A stretch of DNA of 13,307 nt from Oscillospiraceae bacterium (GTDB lineage: Bacteria > Bacillota > Clostridia > Clostridiales > Clostridiaceae): NCBI GenBank assembly GCA_009785875.1, contig WQUF01000178.1, positions 1-13,307 of the forward strand, in the 5' to 3' direction. Below the pieces are notes generated by a model. That model saw only the letters and a list, made by a program, of their open reading frames with translations, did no database searches and had not been told where the DNA came from. Of this stretch, positions 1 to 6,244 are shown piece by piece. The translations under genes were made by a program, and so were the position numbers. The first letter of the stretch is position 1, and each line of letters begins with the position of its first letter.

Positions 1-95
1 ACGAAATATTTTTATCTACCGCTTGCTAAAGGCGGATTTCCCAACAGTCCGCGCAATATGGTTGACTAGTCCTTATTGCTTACGTGCGCAACCAC
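1..95 (-). other. Structured GC-richer segment, possible 5' end of a group II intron (cut by window edge)
   Basis: On the minus strand the reading frame of the neighbouring Rpn-type gene breaks off near position 92-95, and composition shifts from AT-rich to clearly GC-richer. The segment is rich in short inverted repeats. GCAATA and TATTGC form a 6-bp stem at about 57-80, GCGGA/TCCGC and CCGC/GCGG form overlapping alternative stems at about 19-54, and GACTAGTC is self-complementary. This suggests a folded RNA inserted into the gene, and a group II intron read in the same direction is my best guess. Against it, the classic GUGYG 5' end is not cleanly present (the junction reads GTGGTTGCGC), and no intron-encoded protein or domain V is inside the window. 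It could instead be another mobile element end. Confidence 0.35.
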
Positions 96-532
96 ATTTC
101 GAATACCCTTACTCCATCTGAATTTTGCTTAAATTCTTTATAGCCTAAAATGTTTATTGCATACATTGGTTTCATTGAACCATATTTATTTTCTTTATAA
201 TCTTCAGAAAATTTTTGTGTAGGATAGTATAATGAACGTTCTAAAAAGCTTTTAGCTCCTTTTACTTGCAATTCACCAATAAAATTAGCGTCTTTATCAT
301 TTAAAACTATCTTAGCAGCTAAGTCCTTAATCGTTTGCATGAATACTGCAAATTGCTTATTGTTTATCATCTTTATGTATGATTCTATGGAGTATGGTTG
401 TATAAAAGATATTTCTTTGATATCTATACCCAATATATCCTTTGCGAGTCCAATTAGCGGTTCAGTATTACCAATAGAAGAAAATGCCTTTTTAAACGCT
501 AAATCATTTGTTCGACTTACCTTCTTTATCAT
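80..532 (-). pseudogene. Rpn-family PD-(D/E)XK nuclease / putative transposase, C-terminally truncated
   Basis: This is the N-terminal half of a recombination-promoting nuclease (Rpn/YhgA-like, PD-(D/E)XK nuclease family transposase). Family features in order are an N-terminal NDLAFKKAF segment, the nuclease core with an E-x-Q pair in GELQV (about residues 86-90), and FLERSLYY followed by a KPMYAINILGY strand. These proteins are usually around 250-320 residues, while this frame ends at about 150, just after FEMW, in a stretch that looks foreign. The acidic residue expected before the core strand is not obvious (KDLAAKIVLND), so the active site may also be degraded. I chose the ATG at 532: AGGAGG lies 6 nt upstream of it, whereas the ATG at 538 directly abuts the AGGAGG. 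It is either a decayed gene or a gene split by an intron or insertion. Confidence 0.7.
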
Positions 533-565
533 AGACATCCTCCTAAATCATAGCCTTACATTTTT

Positions 566-593
566 ATATTACCATAAAAATAGAATTATTCAA
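566..593 (-). promoter_or_regulatory. Putative sigma-A promoter of the Rpn-type gene
   Basis: On the minus strand, TTGAAT (588-593) and TAATAT (566-571) are separated by 16 bp, upstream of the AGGAGG site. The match to consensus is moderate. Confidence 0.35.
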
Positions 594-598
594 ATATA

Positions 599-731
599 GT
601 CAAAACATATTTTCCTTGTAATATTTCTCATGATGTCACCGTGTCACAAATTCCTTAAAATCTTTCCACCATTGTCATCATGATACCTATATAATCGAGA
701 AATTCAGAAATTGTTACAAAAAGAATCCTCA
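599..731. other. Gene-free intergenic stretch
   Basis: No convincing gene is seen on either strand between the Rpn-type gene promoter and the terminator of the LarA-family gene. The only structure noticed is a spaced inverted repeat with 11-base arms and one mismatch (TCATGATGTCA at 628-638, TGTCATCATGA at 673-683). It has no T-tract and no neighbouring motif that gives it a role. Confidence 0.5.
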
Positions 732-732
732 A

Positions 733-763
733 CGAAAAAAAGCTCTCAAATTAATGAGAGCTA
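733..763 (-). terminator. Rho-independent terminator of the LarA-family gene
   Basis: A perfect 8-bp stem (AGCTCTCA at 741-748 with TGAGAGCT at 755-762) with a 6-nt loop is followed on the minus strand by a run of seven T. It lies immediately downstream of the stop codon at 771. Confidence 0.9.
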
Positions 764-770
764 TCATATT

Positions 771-2018
771 TTAGCACTTAAACGCCCACAATCCCAGTGC
801 AGGGTTATCTATATAAAATATCTCTTCATCTCCAACTTTATTAAGACCATTTTTTAAGCCTTTAAACATTTCAAAAGCTTCGTCGTAAGGCATATAATCA
901 AACCCAACGCCCTCAACTTCTTCCTTTGTCAAAGCTTTAGTGCAGTAGATTATCCTAAACCTTCCATCCGAACTTCCATGTACAAGATGTGCTGCTACAG
1001 ACTGATTGTTTTGAAGCTCAAATTCAGTTTTAAAAAGCTTAATTATATTTTCCCTGCCGATATAGCCATACAGCCTGATCACCCTGTCGTTTTCTTTATC
1101 TTCGCCGAATTTATTAACGCCTTTAGCAAGGATATAAAGTTCTCCTCCATCAGCCATTGCCATTCTTGTACGATATATTGCCTTATTCCCAACCCAAGTG
1201 CTTTTAAATTCTTCAGGATCAAGAAATGCAACAGCCTTTTTAAATGGTTTATCTACAAAAGTCATGTTCTTTTCCTGGGCAAGTAAAACAGCTTTTTCAA
1301 AGATTTCCCTTTTTGTTCCGATAAATAAACCATGAATCTTAACACCTGAATCTGAATTAGTGGTTACTGTCAATAAATAAATAATAGGAAGTTTGCTTAA
1401 AAAGTTCTCTTCTGCAAAGTCAAAAACCTTGCGCACCGGTGTTAAATCCTTTCCCATCATGCGCTCAAGACCATATAAAGCGCCTAGCATGTGGCTTTTA
1501 CTTATGAACTTTGGACCGCCAACACCTATAACGATGTTCTTTGTGTAATTCGCCATCCCAACAACTTCATGAGGAACTACCTGACCTATGCTTAGGATAT
1601 GATCATAACCGTTTAAAAGCTCCTTGTTGACTTCAACTGGAATATCATCGTCCATTATTCCTCCGGATACTTCATTTACATAGTCTCCAGGCACAGTACC
1701 AATCTGGACGATATCTTCACGCCATTTATGCTCTAACACATTTTCAATGGGTATACCATCTAAAAACTTCGAAATCTCTTCTTCAGTCATTGGAGTATGA
1801 GTTCCAAGAGCTGGCATCACATTTACAGTGCCGCTTAATTTTTTATAACAAAGGCTTGCAATTAACCCAGCACCCGAGTGAAGCCTTGTGTAATCCGGCG
1901 GTATCAAAAGAGTTTTCTTGCTATCACCGATTTTTGAAATCAGCTCATCCAATGCAGAATTAATTTCTGAAATAGACAATCCATCGTCGCTCTTTGAATA
2001 TAATATTATAGAATCCAT
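771..2018 (-). CDS. LarA-family nickel-dependent racemase/epimerase homologue (DUF2088)
   Basis: This 415-residue cytosolic protein has the LarA family architecture. Family motifs are PDYTR (41-45, matching the Asp/Arg pair of LarA), GTHTP (72-76), then H150 in VVPHE, K160 in ANYTK and H176 in SKSH. The spacing H150/K160/H176 (10 and 16) equals that of lactate racemase H174/K184/H200, where the Lys carries the nickel-pincer nucleotide. The binding machinery therefore looks intact. The LarA family includes lactate racemase and racemases or epimerases for other 2-hydroxy acids, so the substrate is unknown here. The cofactor genes larB, larC and larE are not in the window. Start ATG 2018 has GAGGTG 5 nt upstream. 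A near-consensus promoter lies just upstream, and the gene may also receive read-through from the GyrI-like gene 50 bp before it. Confidence 0.9.
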   Translation of the reverse strand: MDSIILYSKSDDGLSISEINSALDELISKIGDSKKTLLIPPDYTRLHSGAGLIASLCYKKLSGTVNVMPALGTHTPMTEEEISKFLDGIPIENVLEHKWREDIVQIGTVPGDYVNEVSGGIMDDDIPVEVNKELLNGYDHILSIGQVVPHEVVGMANYTKNIVIGVGGPKFISKSHMLGALYGLERMMGKDLTPVRKVFDFAEENFLSKLPIIYLLTVTTNSDSGVKIHGLFIGTKREIFEKAVLLAQEKNMTFVDKPFKKAVAFLDPEEFKSTWVGNKAIYRTRMAMADGGELYILAKGVNKFGEDKENDRVIRLYGYIGRENIIKLFKTEFELQNNQSVAAHLVHGSSDGRFRIIYCTKALTKEEVEGVGFDYMPYDEAFEMFKGLKNGLNKVGDEEIFYIDNPALGLWAFKC

Positions 2019-2041
2019 AATGCACCTCGTTTATAATACGT

Positions 2042-2062
2042 ATTTTGTTCATCATACAAAAT
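2042..2062. promoter_or_regulatory. Inverted repeat overlapping the -10 box, possible operator
   Basis: ATTTTGT (2042-2048) and ACAAAAT (2056-2062) form a perfect 7-bp dyad with a 7-bp centre. ACGT lies on both outer sides, though at unequal distance. The dyad overlaps the last base of the -10 box and the start region of the LarA-family promoter, which is where a repressor would bind. No regulator for it can be named. Confidence 0.4.
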
Positions 2063-2079
2063 TTACGTTCACTTGTCAA
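2051..2079 (-). promoter_or_regulatory. Sigma-A promoter of the LarA-family gene
   Basis: On the minus strand, TTGACA (2074-2079) and TATGAT (2051-2056) are separated by exactly 17 bp, close to the full consensus. The -35 box lies within the last codons of the upstream GyrI-like gene, so the LarA-family gene can be transcribed on its own. Confidence 0.8.
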
Positions 2080-2587
2080 TTGGAATATAATAATCTAAGA
2101 TTATCTGACCATTCTCGTCAGGCGATGTAAACCTTGGGCAATTATACAGTTCCATGGACCAAGTCATTTTTTCACAACTGTGCCCTTTATCTTCAAGAGC
2201 TTTCTCTGTAAGTTCATGAGCATTCATACATACATCTGCAACATCTTTACCTTGAATCCAGCCTATTGCAACTTTTGTCGCTTTTATTACATGGCTGACA
2301 TAGCCTTCAGGAACATCAGCACCTGGTTTCATTAGCATACCAATTATGTATGAGAAATCTCCGTCTCCTTTGTCCCAATCAGTCATGACCCCTACATAAT
2401 CGCTTTTAAAGATAGAATATGCTTGTTTTTGAAACACAGAAAAGATATCCTCTGCAAAACATCGATCCCAAAAAGCTGGAATAGGATTATTGCCTTTCAT
2501 CTGTTCTTCCATACTATGTCTAATTTCTTTACCAACAAGTAAAACATCTGGCAAATCAGCTACTTGAAATTTAATCAATTTTCCCAT
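2069..2587 (-). CDS. GyrI-like / AraC-type effector-binding domain protein
   Basis: This 172-residue soluble protein resembles the stand-alone GyrI-like small-molecule-binding fold, also found as the C-terminal domain of AraC- and BmrR-type regulators. An N-terminal strand KFQVADLPDVLLVGKEIRH leads to an alpha segment with FWDRCFAEDIF. Two further strands follow, one ending in IGMLM, and a C-terminal segment has EKMTWSMELYNCPRF and ILDYYIPI. The DYYIPI ending is typical of this group. There is no DNA-binding domain, so it probably binds or modifies a small ligand rather than acting as a regulator alone. I placed the start at ATG 2587: the GGAGGAG site lies just before it and would be inside the coding frame if an upstream TTG at 2602 were used. 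It could be co-transcribed with the LarA-family gene downstream. Confidence 0.75.
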   Translation of the reverse strand: MGKLIKFQVADLPDVLLVGKEIRHSMEEQMKGNNPIPAFWDRCFAEDIFSVFQKQAYSIFKSDYVGVMTDWDKGDGDFSYIIGMLMKPGADVPEGYVSHVIKATKVAIGWIQGKDVADVCMNAHELTEKALEDKGHSCEKMTWSMELYNCPRFTSPDENGQIILDYYIPIDK

Positions 2588-2615
2588 TTTATTCTCCTCC
2601 AATATTAAAGTAGAT

Positions 2616-2650
2616 AGAAAAACGAGAATGTTTCAAAGAGCATCCTCGTG
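2616..2650 (-). terminator. Rho-independent terminator after the small membrane protein gene
   Basis: On the minus strand, ACGAGGATG pairs with CATTCTCGT (9 bp, including one G-U pair) around a 10-nt loop, followed by TTTTTCT. It sits between the stop at 2660 and the GyrI-like gene, so transcription of the latter probably relies on read-through or a weak local promoter that I could not identify firmly. Confidence 0.8.
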
Positions 2651-2659
2651 TTATAATAG

Positions 2660-2998
2660 TTATTGGTTTTCTTTTAAATCTTTAGGCTTATCATTCAGGT
2701 TTTCAGCTTTATCCTTCAAATCTTCAAACATTTCCTTAATAGATTCATAGAATTTTCCTTCTGCAGTTTCATCAAATCTCTTATCATCAAAATAATACTT
2801 ATCATCAATTTCAACGATGTAATGCCTATGCAATAAGAGTTCAAATCCTAATCTTTTATGTACTCCAAGTTCTTGTAAAGTCATTGCTTTATCAGCCGAT
2901 AAGGCTCCTTTTTCTTTAAAGCTTAGTATTGTACTTTTTATTTTATAAACAACAAGTGCTACTGCTGCTGCTGGTACTATAACATTTCCAGCTGACAT
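2660..2998 (-). CDS. Small membrane-anchored protein of unknown function
   Basis: I do not recognise a family for this 112-residue protein. It has a hydrophobic N-terminal segment (about residues 4-18, NVIVPAAAVALVVYK) that could be a membrane anchor. A soluble part follows, with a helical stretch (SADKAMTLQELGVHKRLGFELLLHRH) and short strands (YIVEIDDKYYFDD). The tail is very charged and Lys/Asp/Glu-rich (about 80-112), likely helical or coiled. The middle part has a helix-strand pattern somewhat like a winged helix, but this is only an impression. The ATG at 2998 has GGGAGG 8 nt upstream. It has its own near-perfect promoter and its own terminator, so it looks like an expressed monocistronic gene. 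Confidence 0.7.
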   Translation of the reverse strand: MSAGNVIVPAAAVALVVYKIKSTILSFKEKGALSADKAMTLQELGVHKRLGFELLLHRHYIVEIDDKYYFDDKRFDETAEGKFYESIKEMFEDLKDKAENLNDKPKDLKENQ

Positions 2999-3040
2999 AA
3001 AATTTCCTCCCTTAACATTAATATTAGCTTAATACCACAA

Positions 3041-3069
3041 AGTATAGTGCATATAACTTCCACTGTCAA
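3041..3069 (-). promoter_or_regulatory. Sigma-A promoter of the small membrane protein gene
   Basis: On the minus strand, TTGACA (3064-3069) and TATACT (3041-3046) are separated by exactly 17 bp, 43 bp upstream of the start codon. This is among the strongest consensus matches in the window. Confidence 0.85.
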
Positions 3070-3113
3070 TCATTTTCTCTATTTAAGATGATAACAGTTA
3101 ATAGTAAATCGCA

Positions 3114-3142
3114 TTGATTCTTGCGATAACTCCTGTTATAAT
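3114..3142 (+). promoter_or_regulatory. Sigma-A promoter of the family 5 glycoside hydrolase gene
   Basis: TTGATT (3114-3119) and a perfect TATAAT (3137-3142) are separated by exactly 17 bp, 33 bp before the likely start codon. It is divergent from the promoter at 3041-3069. Confidence 0.8.
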
Positions 3143-3175
3143 TTTTCTATCGATCTAATAAAGGTGGGATTGTAT

Positions 3176-4843
3176 TTGCGTAAAGAGATGAATAGAAAAT
3201 TAGTGAATGGATTTCTTAAGGCTTCTGGAAAAAATATCGTGAACCAAAACGGCGATACTGTTCTTTTAAACGGCTGGGGATTAGGTAATTGGCTCCTATG
3301 TGAGGGATACATGTGGCTCCACAATGAGAACGAATACTTCGACCGACCAAGAAGAATAGAAAAAGCTATAGAGGAACTCACAGATGCTGAATTTTCAGAG
3401 TACTTTTGGAAGGAATTTAGAAATAGGTATATCACAAAAGAAGATATAAAGCTCATGGCTGATTCAGGCTATAATTCCATTAGAATTCCCTTTAATTCGA
3501 GGATTTTACTGGAAGAAAAGCCTGGTTTACATTGGATTGAGGAAGGCTTTGCTCTATTAGATAGCTTAATCGATTGGTGCGAAGAGTATGGCTTATATGT
3601 TTTCCTCGATATGCACGGTGCGCCAGGAGGACAAACAGGTAGCAATATCGACGACAGCGTTGATAATCTGCCTCGTCTATTTATGGATAAGGAAAATTGG
3701 GATAAAGCTATTGCAATATGGGAAAAGCTCGCAGATCGCTATAAAGACAGATGGATCGTGGGTGGATATGATCTTTTAAACGAACCCCTTCGCCCAGGCT
3801 TTACTGGAATTTTTGATTCCGGTGATTTAGCTCTTGGTTCTAATAATTTAACTTTAGACTTTGGTTACTTAGTTCCTAAACTTGTGCGTTTTTATGAAGA
3901 GTGCATCGCTGGTATCAGAAAATATGATACTAAACATATGCTCTCAATTGAGGGGCACTACTGGTCTGCTGCAACTTCCATATTCCATAAACATTACGAC
4001 GATAACATGGTAATTCATTTTCACAGGTATGGATGCTTGCCTGAAATAAAATCTTTTAAGGAGTATTTAGATGTTTCGGAGCGTTTGAATCAGCCTCTTT
4101 GGCTTGGAGAAACAGGTGAAAATAAGTTAGAATGGTTCTCTGCTATGTACCCGTTATCTCTCGACCTAGGCATAGGTTTTAATGTATGGCCATGGAAAAA
4201 GATGGAGTGCTTTAACTCGCCTTTGTCAGTTAAAAAACCAGAAGCTTGGGAAAAAATCGTTAAGTTTAAAAAAAGTGAAATAAAACCATCTTGTGAAGAA
4301 GCAAAAGCAATTCTCAATGAATATCTTAATAATATACTTGCAGAGAATTGTGTTAAAAATGATGATGTTACAAAAGCTTGTCTCAGGCAGCCTGGTTGTA
4401 TCGTTAGAGGAACTGATTTTGATCTTTTTCCAGGCAAAGGATTTTCTTATAGCGGAAACTTCTCAGGAATTACCGATTCAGATTATCGCAAGGATACTGG
4501 TATGTGCATTAAAAAGGGACGAAAGCCTAATGATCCAAAGATATTCTTTGATTGCGACTGGGATTCCTTAACTTTGGATTTATCACAAGATGAATTTGCT
4601 GTTTACAGCATATATGATGTATCTGAAGGTGACACGGTGAGAATTGAGTTTATGGTTATGGAAGATTCTGTGGTAGAAATTTCAGATGACAATGCTGTAC
4701 TTGGTACCTTAAATATGAAAGCTTCTCCTGATGCTAAGATGAGTGAAAGCTTGATTTTACCTCAATCTGAAAAGGTAACTGTTAAAATTAAGCTGCAAAA
4801 AGGAAGGATTCAGCTGGATAAAGTGATTTTCCTTAAAGCATGA
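3176..4843 (+). CDS. Glycoside hydrolase family 5, intracellular beta-glucanase/beta-glucosidase type, with C-terminal beta-rich domain
   Basis: This protein of about 555 residues starts with a (beta/alpha)8 barrel of the GH5 retaining hydrolase family. Visible landmarks (numbered from the TTG start) are LNGWGLGNWL near the N-terminus, SIRIPFNSR (about 101-109), DMHGAPGGQTGS (145-156), the acid/base Glu in LLNEP (E203), HFHRYG (281-286) and the nucleophile Glu in LGETGEN (E312). The HGAPGGQTG motif resembles the exo-beta-1,3-glucanase branch of GH5, but the substrate cannot be fixed. Residues from about 390 to the end look like an appended beta-sandwich, possibly carbohydrate-binding. There is no signal peptide, so it probably acts in the cytosol on imported oligosaccharides or glycosides. 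The start is uncertain: TTG 3176 lies 8 nt after AAAGGTGG, with GTG 3164 and ATG 3188 as alternatives. Confidence 0.88.
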   Translation: MRKEMNRKLVNGFLKASGKNIVNQNGDTVLLNGWGLGNWLLCEGYMWLHNENEYFDRPRRIEKAIEELTDAEFSEYFWKEFRNRYITKEDIKLMADSGYNSIRIPFNSRILLEEKPGLHWIEEGFALLDSLIDWCEEYGLYVFLDMHGAPGGQTGSNIDDSVDNLPRLFMDKENWDKAIAIWEKLADRYKDRWIVGGYDLLNEPLRPGFTGIFDSGDLALGSNNLTLDFGYLVPKLVRFYEECIAGIRKYDTKHMLSIEGHYWSAATSIFHKHYDDNMVIHFHRYGCLPEIKSFKEYLDVSERLNQPLWLGETGENKLEWFSAMYPLSLDLGIGFNVWPWKKMECFNSPLSVKKPEAWEKIVKFKKSEIKPSCEEAKAILNEYLNNILAENCVKNDDVTKACLRQPGCIVRGTDFDLFPGKGFSYSGNFSGITDSDYRKDTGMCIKKGRKPNDPKIFFDCDWDSLTLDLSQDEFAVYSIYDVSEGDTVRIEFMVMEDSVVEISDDNAVLGTLNMKASPDAKMSESLILPQSEKVTVKIKLQKGRIQLDKVIFLKA

Positions 4844-4851
4844 GGCAGCTT

Positions 4852-5004
4852 TTATTTCTTGCATGATTTACCGTCACAAGACCCCTCGTATGAACAGTTA
4901 CCTCAACCACTTTTACCCTGCTTTCTCCTCTGAACCATCCATACTATTGCGCATATTACTGCTATAAAAATTACTATGATAACAACGTAATCCAATAAAT
5001 TCAT
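4852..5004 (-). CDS. FeoB-associated Cys-rich membrane protein with in-frame TGA at codon 34 (candidate selenoprotein)
   Basis: This small gene starts 1 nt after the feoB stop (TGATATG), with GGGG 7 nt upstream. It encodes one membrane helix (about residues 6-24) followed by a basic stretch QRRKQGKSG (25-33). Codon 34 is TGA (4903-4905), and the frame then continues as GNCSYEGSCDGKSCKK to a TAA at 4852. This is the layout of the FeoB-associated Cys-rich membrane proteins encoded next to FeoB: a helix, a basic patch, then clustered Cys beginning with CxxC. The TGA sits where the first Cys is expected, giving U-G-N-C. Either UGA is read as selenocysteine, supported by a hairpin just downstream, or a Cys codon has recently become a stop, leaving a 33-residue protein without its Cys tail. 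Automated annotation would probably miss or shorten it. The role in iron uptake, perhaps iron or electron handling at the inner face of FeoB, is inferred from context. Confidence 0.65.
4869..4896 (-). promoter_or_regulatory. Bacterial SECIS-like hairpin downstream of the in-frame TGA
   Basis: In the RNA, UACGAG (4890-4885) pairs with CUUGUG (4880-4875), 6 bp including two G-U pairs, around the tetraloop GGGU (4884-4881). Below a 2x2 internal loop, UGUU can pair weakly with GGUA. There are 18 nt between the UGA and the loop, and the loop begins with G. Both fit the general description of bacterial SECIS elements (loop roughly 16-37 nt after UGA, G in the first two loop positions). The criteria are loose, so this is supportive only. 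Confidence 0.4.
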
Positions 5005-5005
5005 A

Positions 5006-6244
5006 TCATAACCCCATTGCTCTTCCTATTTGATACACACAAAAGGCTATAACCCATGCAAAACCTGTCTGATACATGATGATTAAGATTGTCGCTTTAA
5101 AGCTTCCTAATTCGCGCTTTACTGTAGCCATTGCTGCCACGCATGGTGTATACAACAAAGTAAATACGAGAAAACTGAATGCAGAAAGAGGAGAAAATAA
5201 TGTATTGAGTGTGCTGCCGAGTTCCTTTAAGTTCGCACCAGTCAATACTGCAAGTGTGCTGATGACTGCCTCTTTAGCTGTAAATCCAGTAATAAGTGCT
5301 GTAGAAATTCTCCAGTCTGAAAAACCCATAGGAATAAATATAAAACTTATAAGCCGTCCGATCATCGCCAGCATGCTGTTTACGCTATCTGTTACAGGAT
5401 TTAAGCGAAAATCAAATGATTGAAAAAACCAAATGACGATAGTAGCGATAAAGATGACTGTAAAAGCTCTTTGAATAAAGTCTTTTGCTTTATCCCACAT
5501 AAGAAGCAATACAGTTTTTGCTGATGGAAAGCGGTAATTTGGAAGCTCCATCACAAAGGGAACCGGATCACCTTTGAAGATTGTATCTTTCATCAAAAAG
5601 CCCGATAAAATTCCAAGTAAAATGCCGATGACATAGAGAACCATCATGACAAAAGCTTGATATCTCGGAAAGAAGGCAGCAGTAAATAAAGCGTATATTG
5701 GAAGTTTTGCACTGCAGCTCATAAAAGGCGTAAGTAGGATCGTCATCTTCTTATCCCTTTCGCTGGGAAGTGTACGTGTTGCCATAACCGCTGGAACAGT
5801 GCAGCCGAAACCCATTAGCATTGGAACAAAGCTTCTGCCTGAGAGACCAATTTTTCGCAGTGGTTTATCCATCATAAACGCTACTCTCGCCATATAACCG
5901 CTATCTTCTAAAATAGAAAGGAAGAAAAATAAAGTGACTATGATAGGTAGAAAACTGAGCACTGCTCCTACCCCTCTGAATATTCCATTTATTACTAATG
6001 AATGAACAACTTGGTTTAATCCGTATTGTGTCAATGCCCAATCTATCATATTGCTCAAACTACTTAAGCCTAATACCAATAATTCACTGAGTCCATTTCC
6101 TATAACACCAAAGGTAAGAAAAAAAACTATGAGCATGATAACTAAAAAAGATGGTATAGCCCATATTCTGTGTGTTAGAATACTATCCAACTTAACACTG
6201 CGCCTGTATTCTTGACTCTCCTGAGTCTTCACAACGCCTTGCAT
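5006..6244 (-). CDS. feoB: FeoB membrane part (ferrous iron transporter, permease domain)
   Basis: This is the C-terminal 412 residues of the ferrous iron transporter, a polytopic membrane protein. It contains the two Gate segments and the two conserved Cys motifs: GFGCTVPAVMATRTL (C148) and PFMSCSAKLPIY (C177). A repeat of the gate pattern follows later (TGFTAKEAVISTLAV, then LLYTPCVAAMATVKRE). It begins immediately after, and in the same frame as, the GTPase part, separated only by one TGA. Joined through that codon the two parts would make a 668-residue protein of normal FeoB length, with the linker aligning to ordinary FeoB without a gap. ATG 6244 has GAGGA 7 nt upstream, inside the end of the GTPase gene, so independent restart is well supported. 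Its stop is nearly fused to the downstream Cys-rich gene. Confidence 0.93.
   Translation of the reverse strand: MQGVVKTQESQEYRRSVKLDSILTHRIWAIPSFLVIMLIVFFLTFGVIGNGLSELLVLGLSSLSNMIDWALTQYGLNQVVHSLVINGIFRGVGAVLSFLPIIVTLFFFLSILEDSGYMARVAFMMDKPLRKIGLSGRSFVPMLMGFGCTVPAVMATRTLPSERDKKMTILLTPFMSCSAKLPIYALFTAAFFPRYQAFVMMVLYVIGILLGILSGFLMKDTIFKGDPVPFVMELPNYRFPSAKTVLLLMWDKAKDFIQRAFTVIFIATIVIWFFQSFDFRLNPVTDSVNSMLAMIGRLISFIFIPMGFSDWRISTALITGFTAKEAVISTLAVLTGANLKELGSTLNTLFSPLSAFSFLVFTLLYTPCVAAMATVKRELGSFKATILIIMYQTGFAWVIAFCVYQIGRAMGL
6214..6227 (-). promoter_or_regulatory. Hairpin 22 nt after the in-frame TGA of feoB (SECIS-like, weak)
   Basis: In the RNA, GACUC and GAGUC form a perfect 5-bp stem around the loop AGGA. 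The loop begins 22 nt after the UGA and has a G in its second position. It meets the loose bacterial SECIS description, but such short hairpins are common by chance. Confidence 0.2.

Noticed and set aside
339..599. Plus-strand open frames opposite the Rpn-type, LarA-family, FeoB, peptidase and YfhO-family genes
   Set aside because: They lie antisense to well-supported genes, lack ribosome sites and show no domain.
628..683. Spaced inverted repeat TCATGATGTCA / TGTCATCATGA
   Set aside because: The arms are short, carry a mismatch and are separated by 34 bp, with no T-tract or promoter relation. Chance is likely in AT-rich spacer.
600..720. A minus-strand frame across the spacer that reads somewhat protein-like, with a TGA inside
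   Set aside because: It has no start codon with a ribosome site and no family resemblance. It is too short to support as a gene remnant.
4834..4852. AAAGC...GCTTT pairing at the junction of the convergent GH5 and Cys-rich genes, as a terminator
   Set aside because: Only 5 bp with an interrupted T-stretch. Too weak to call.
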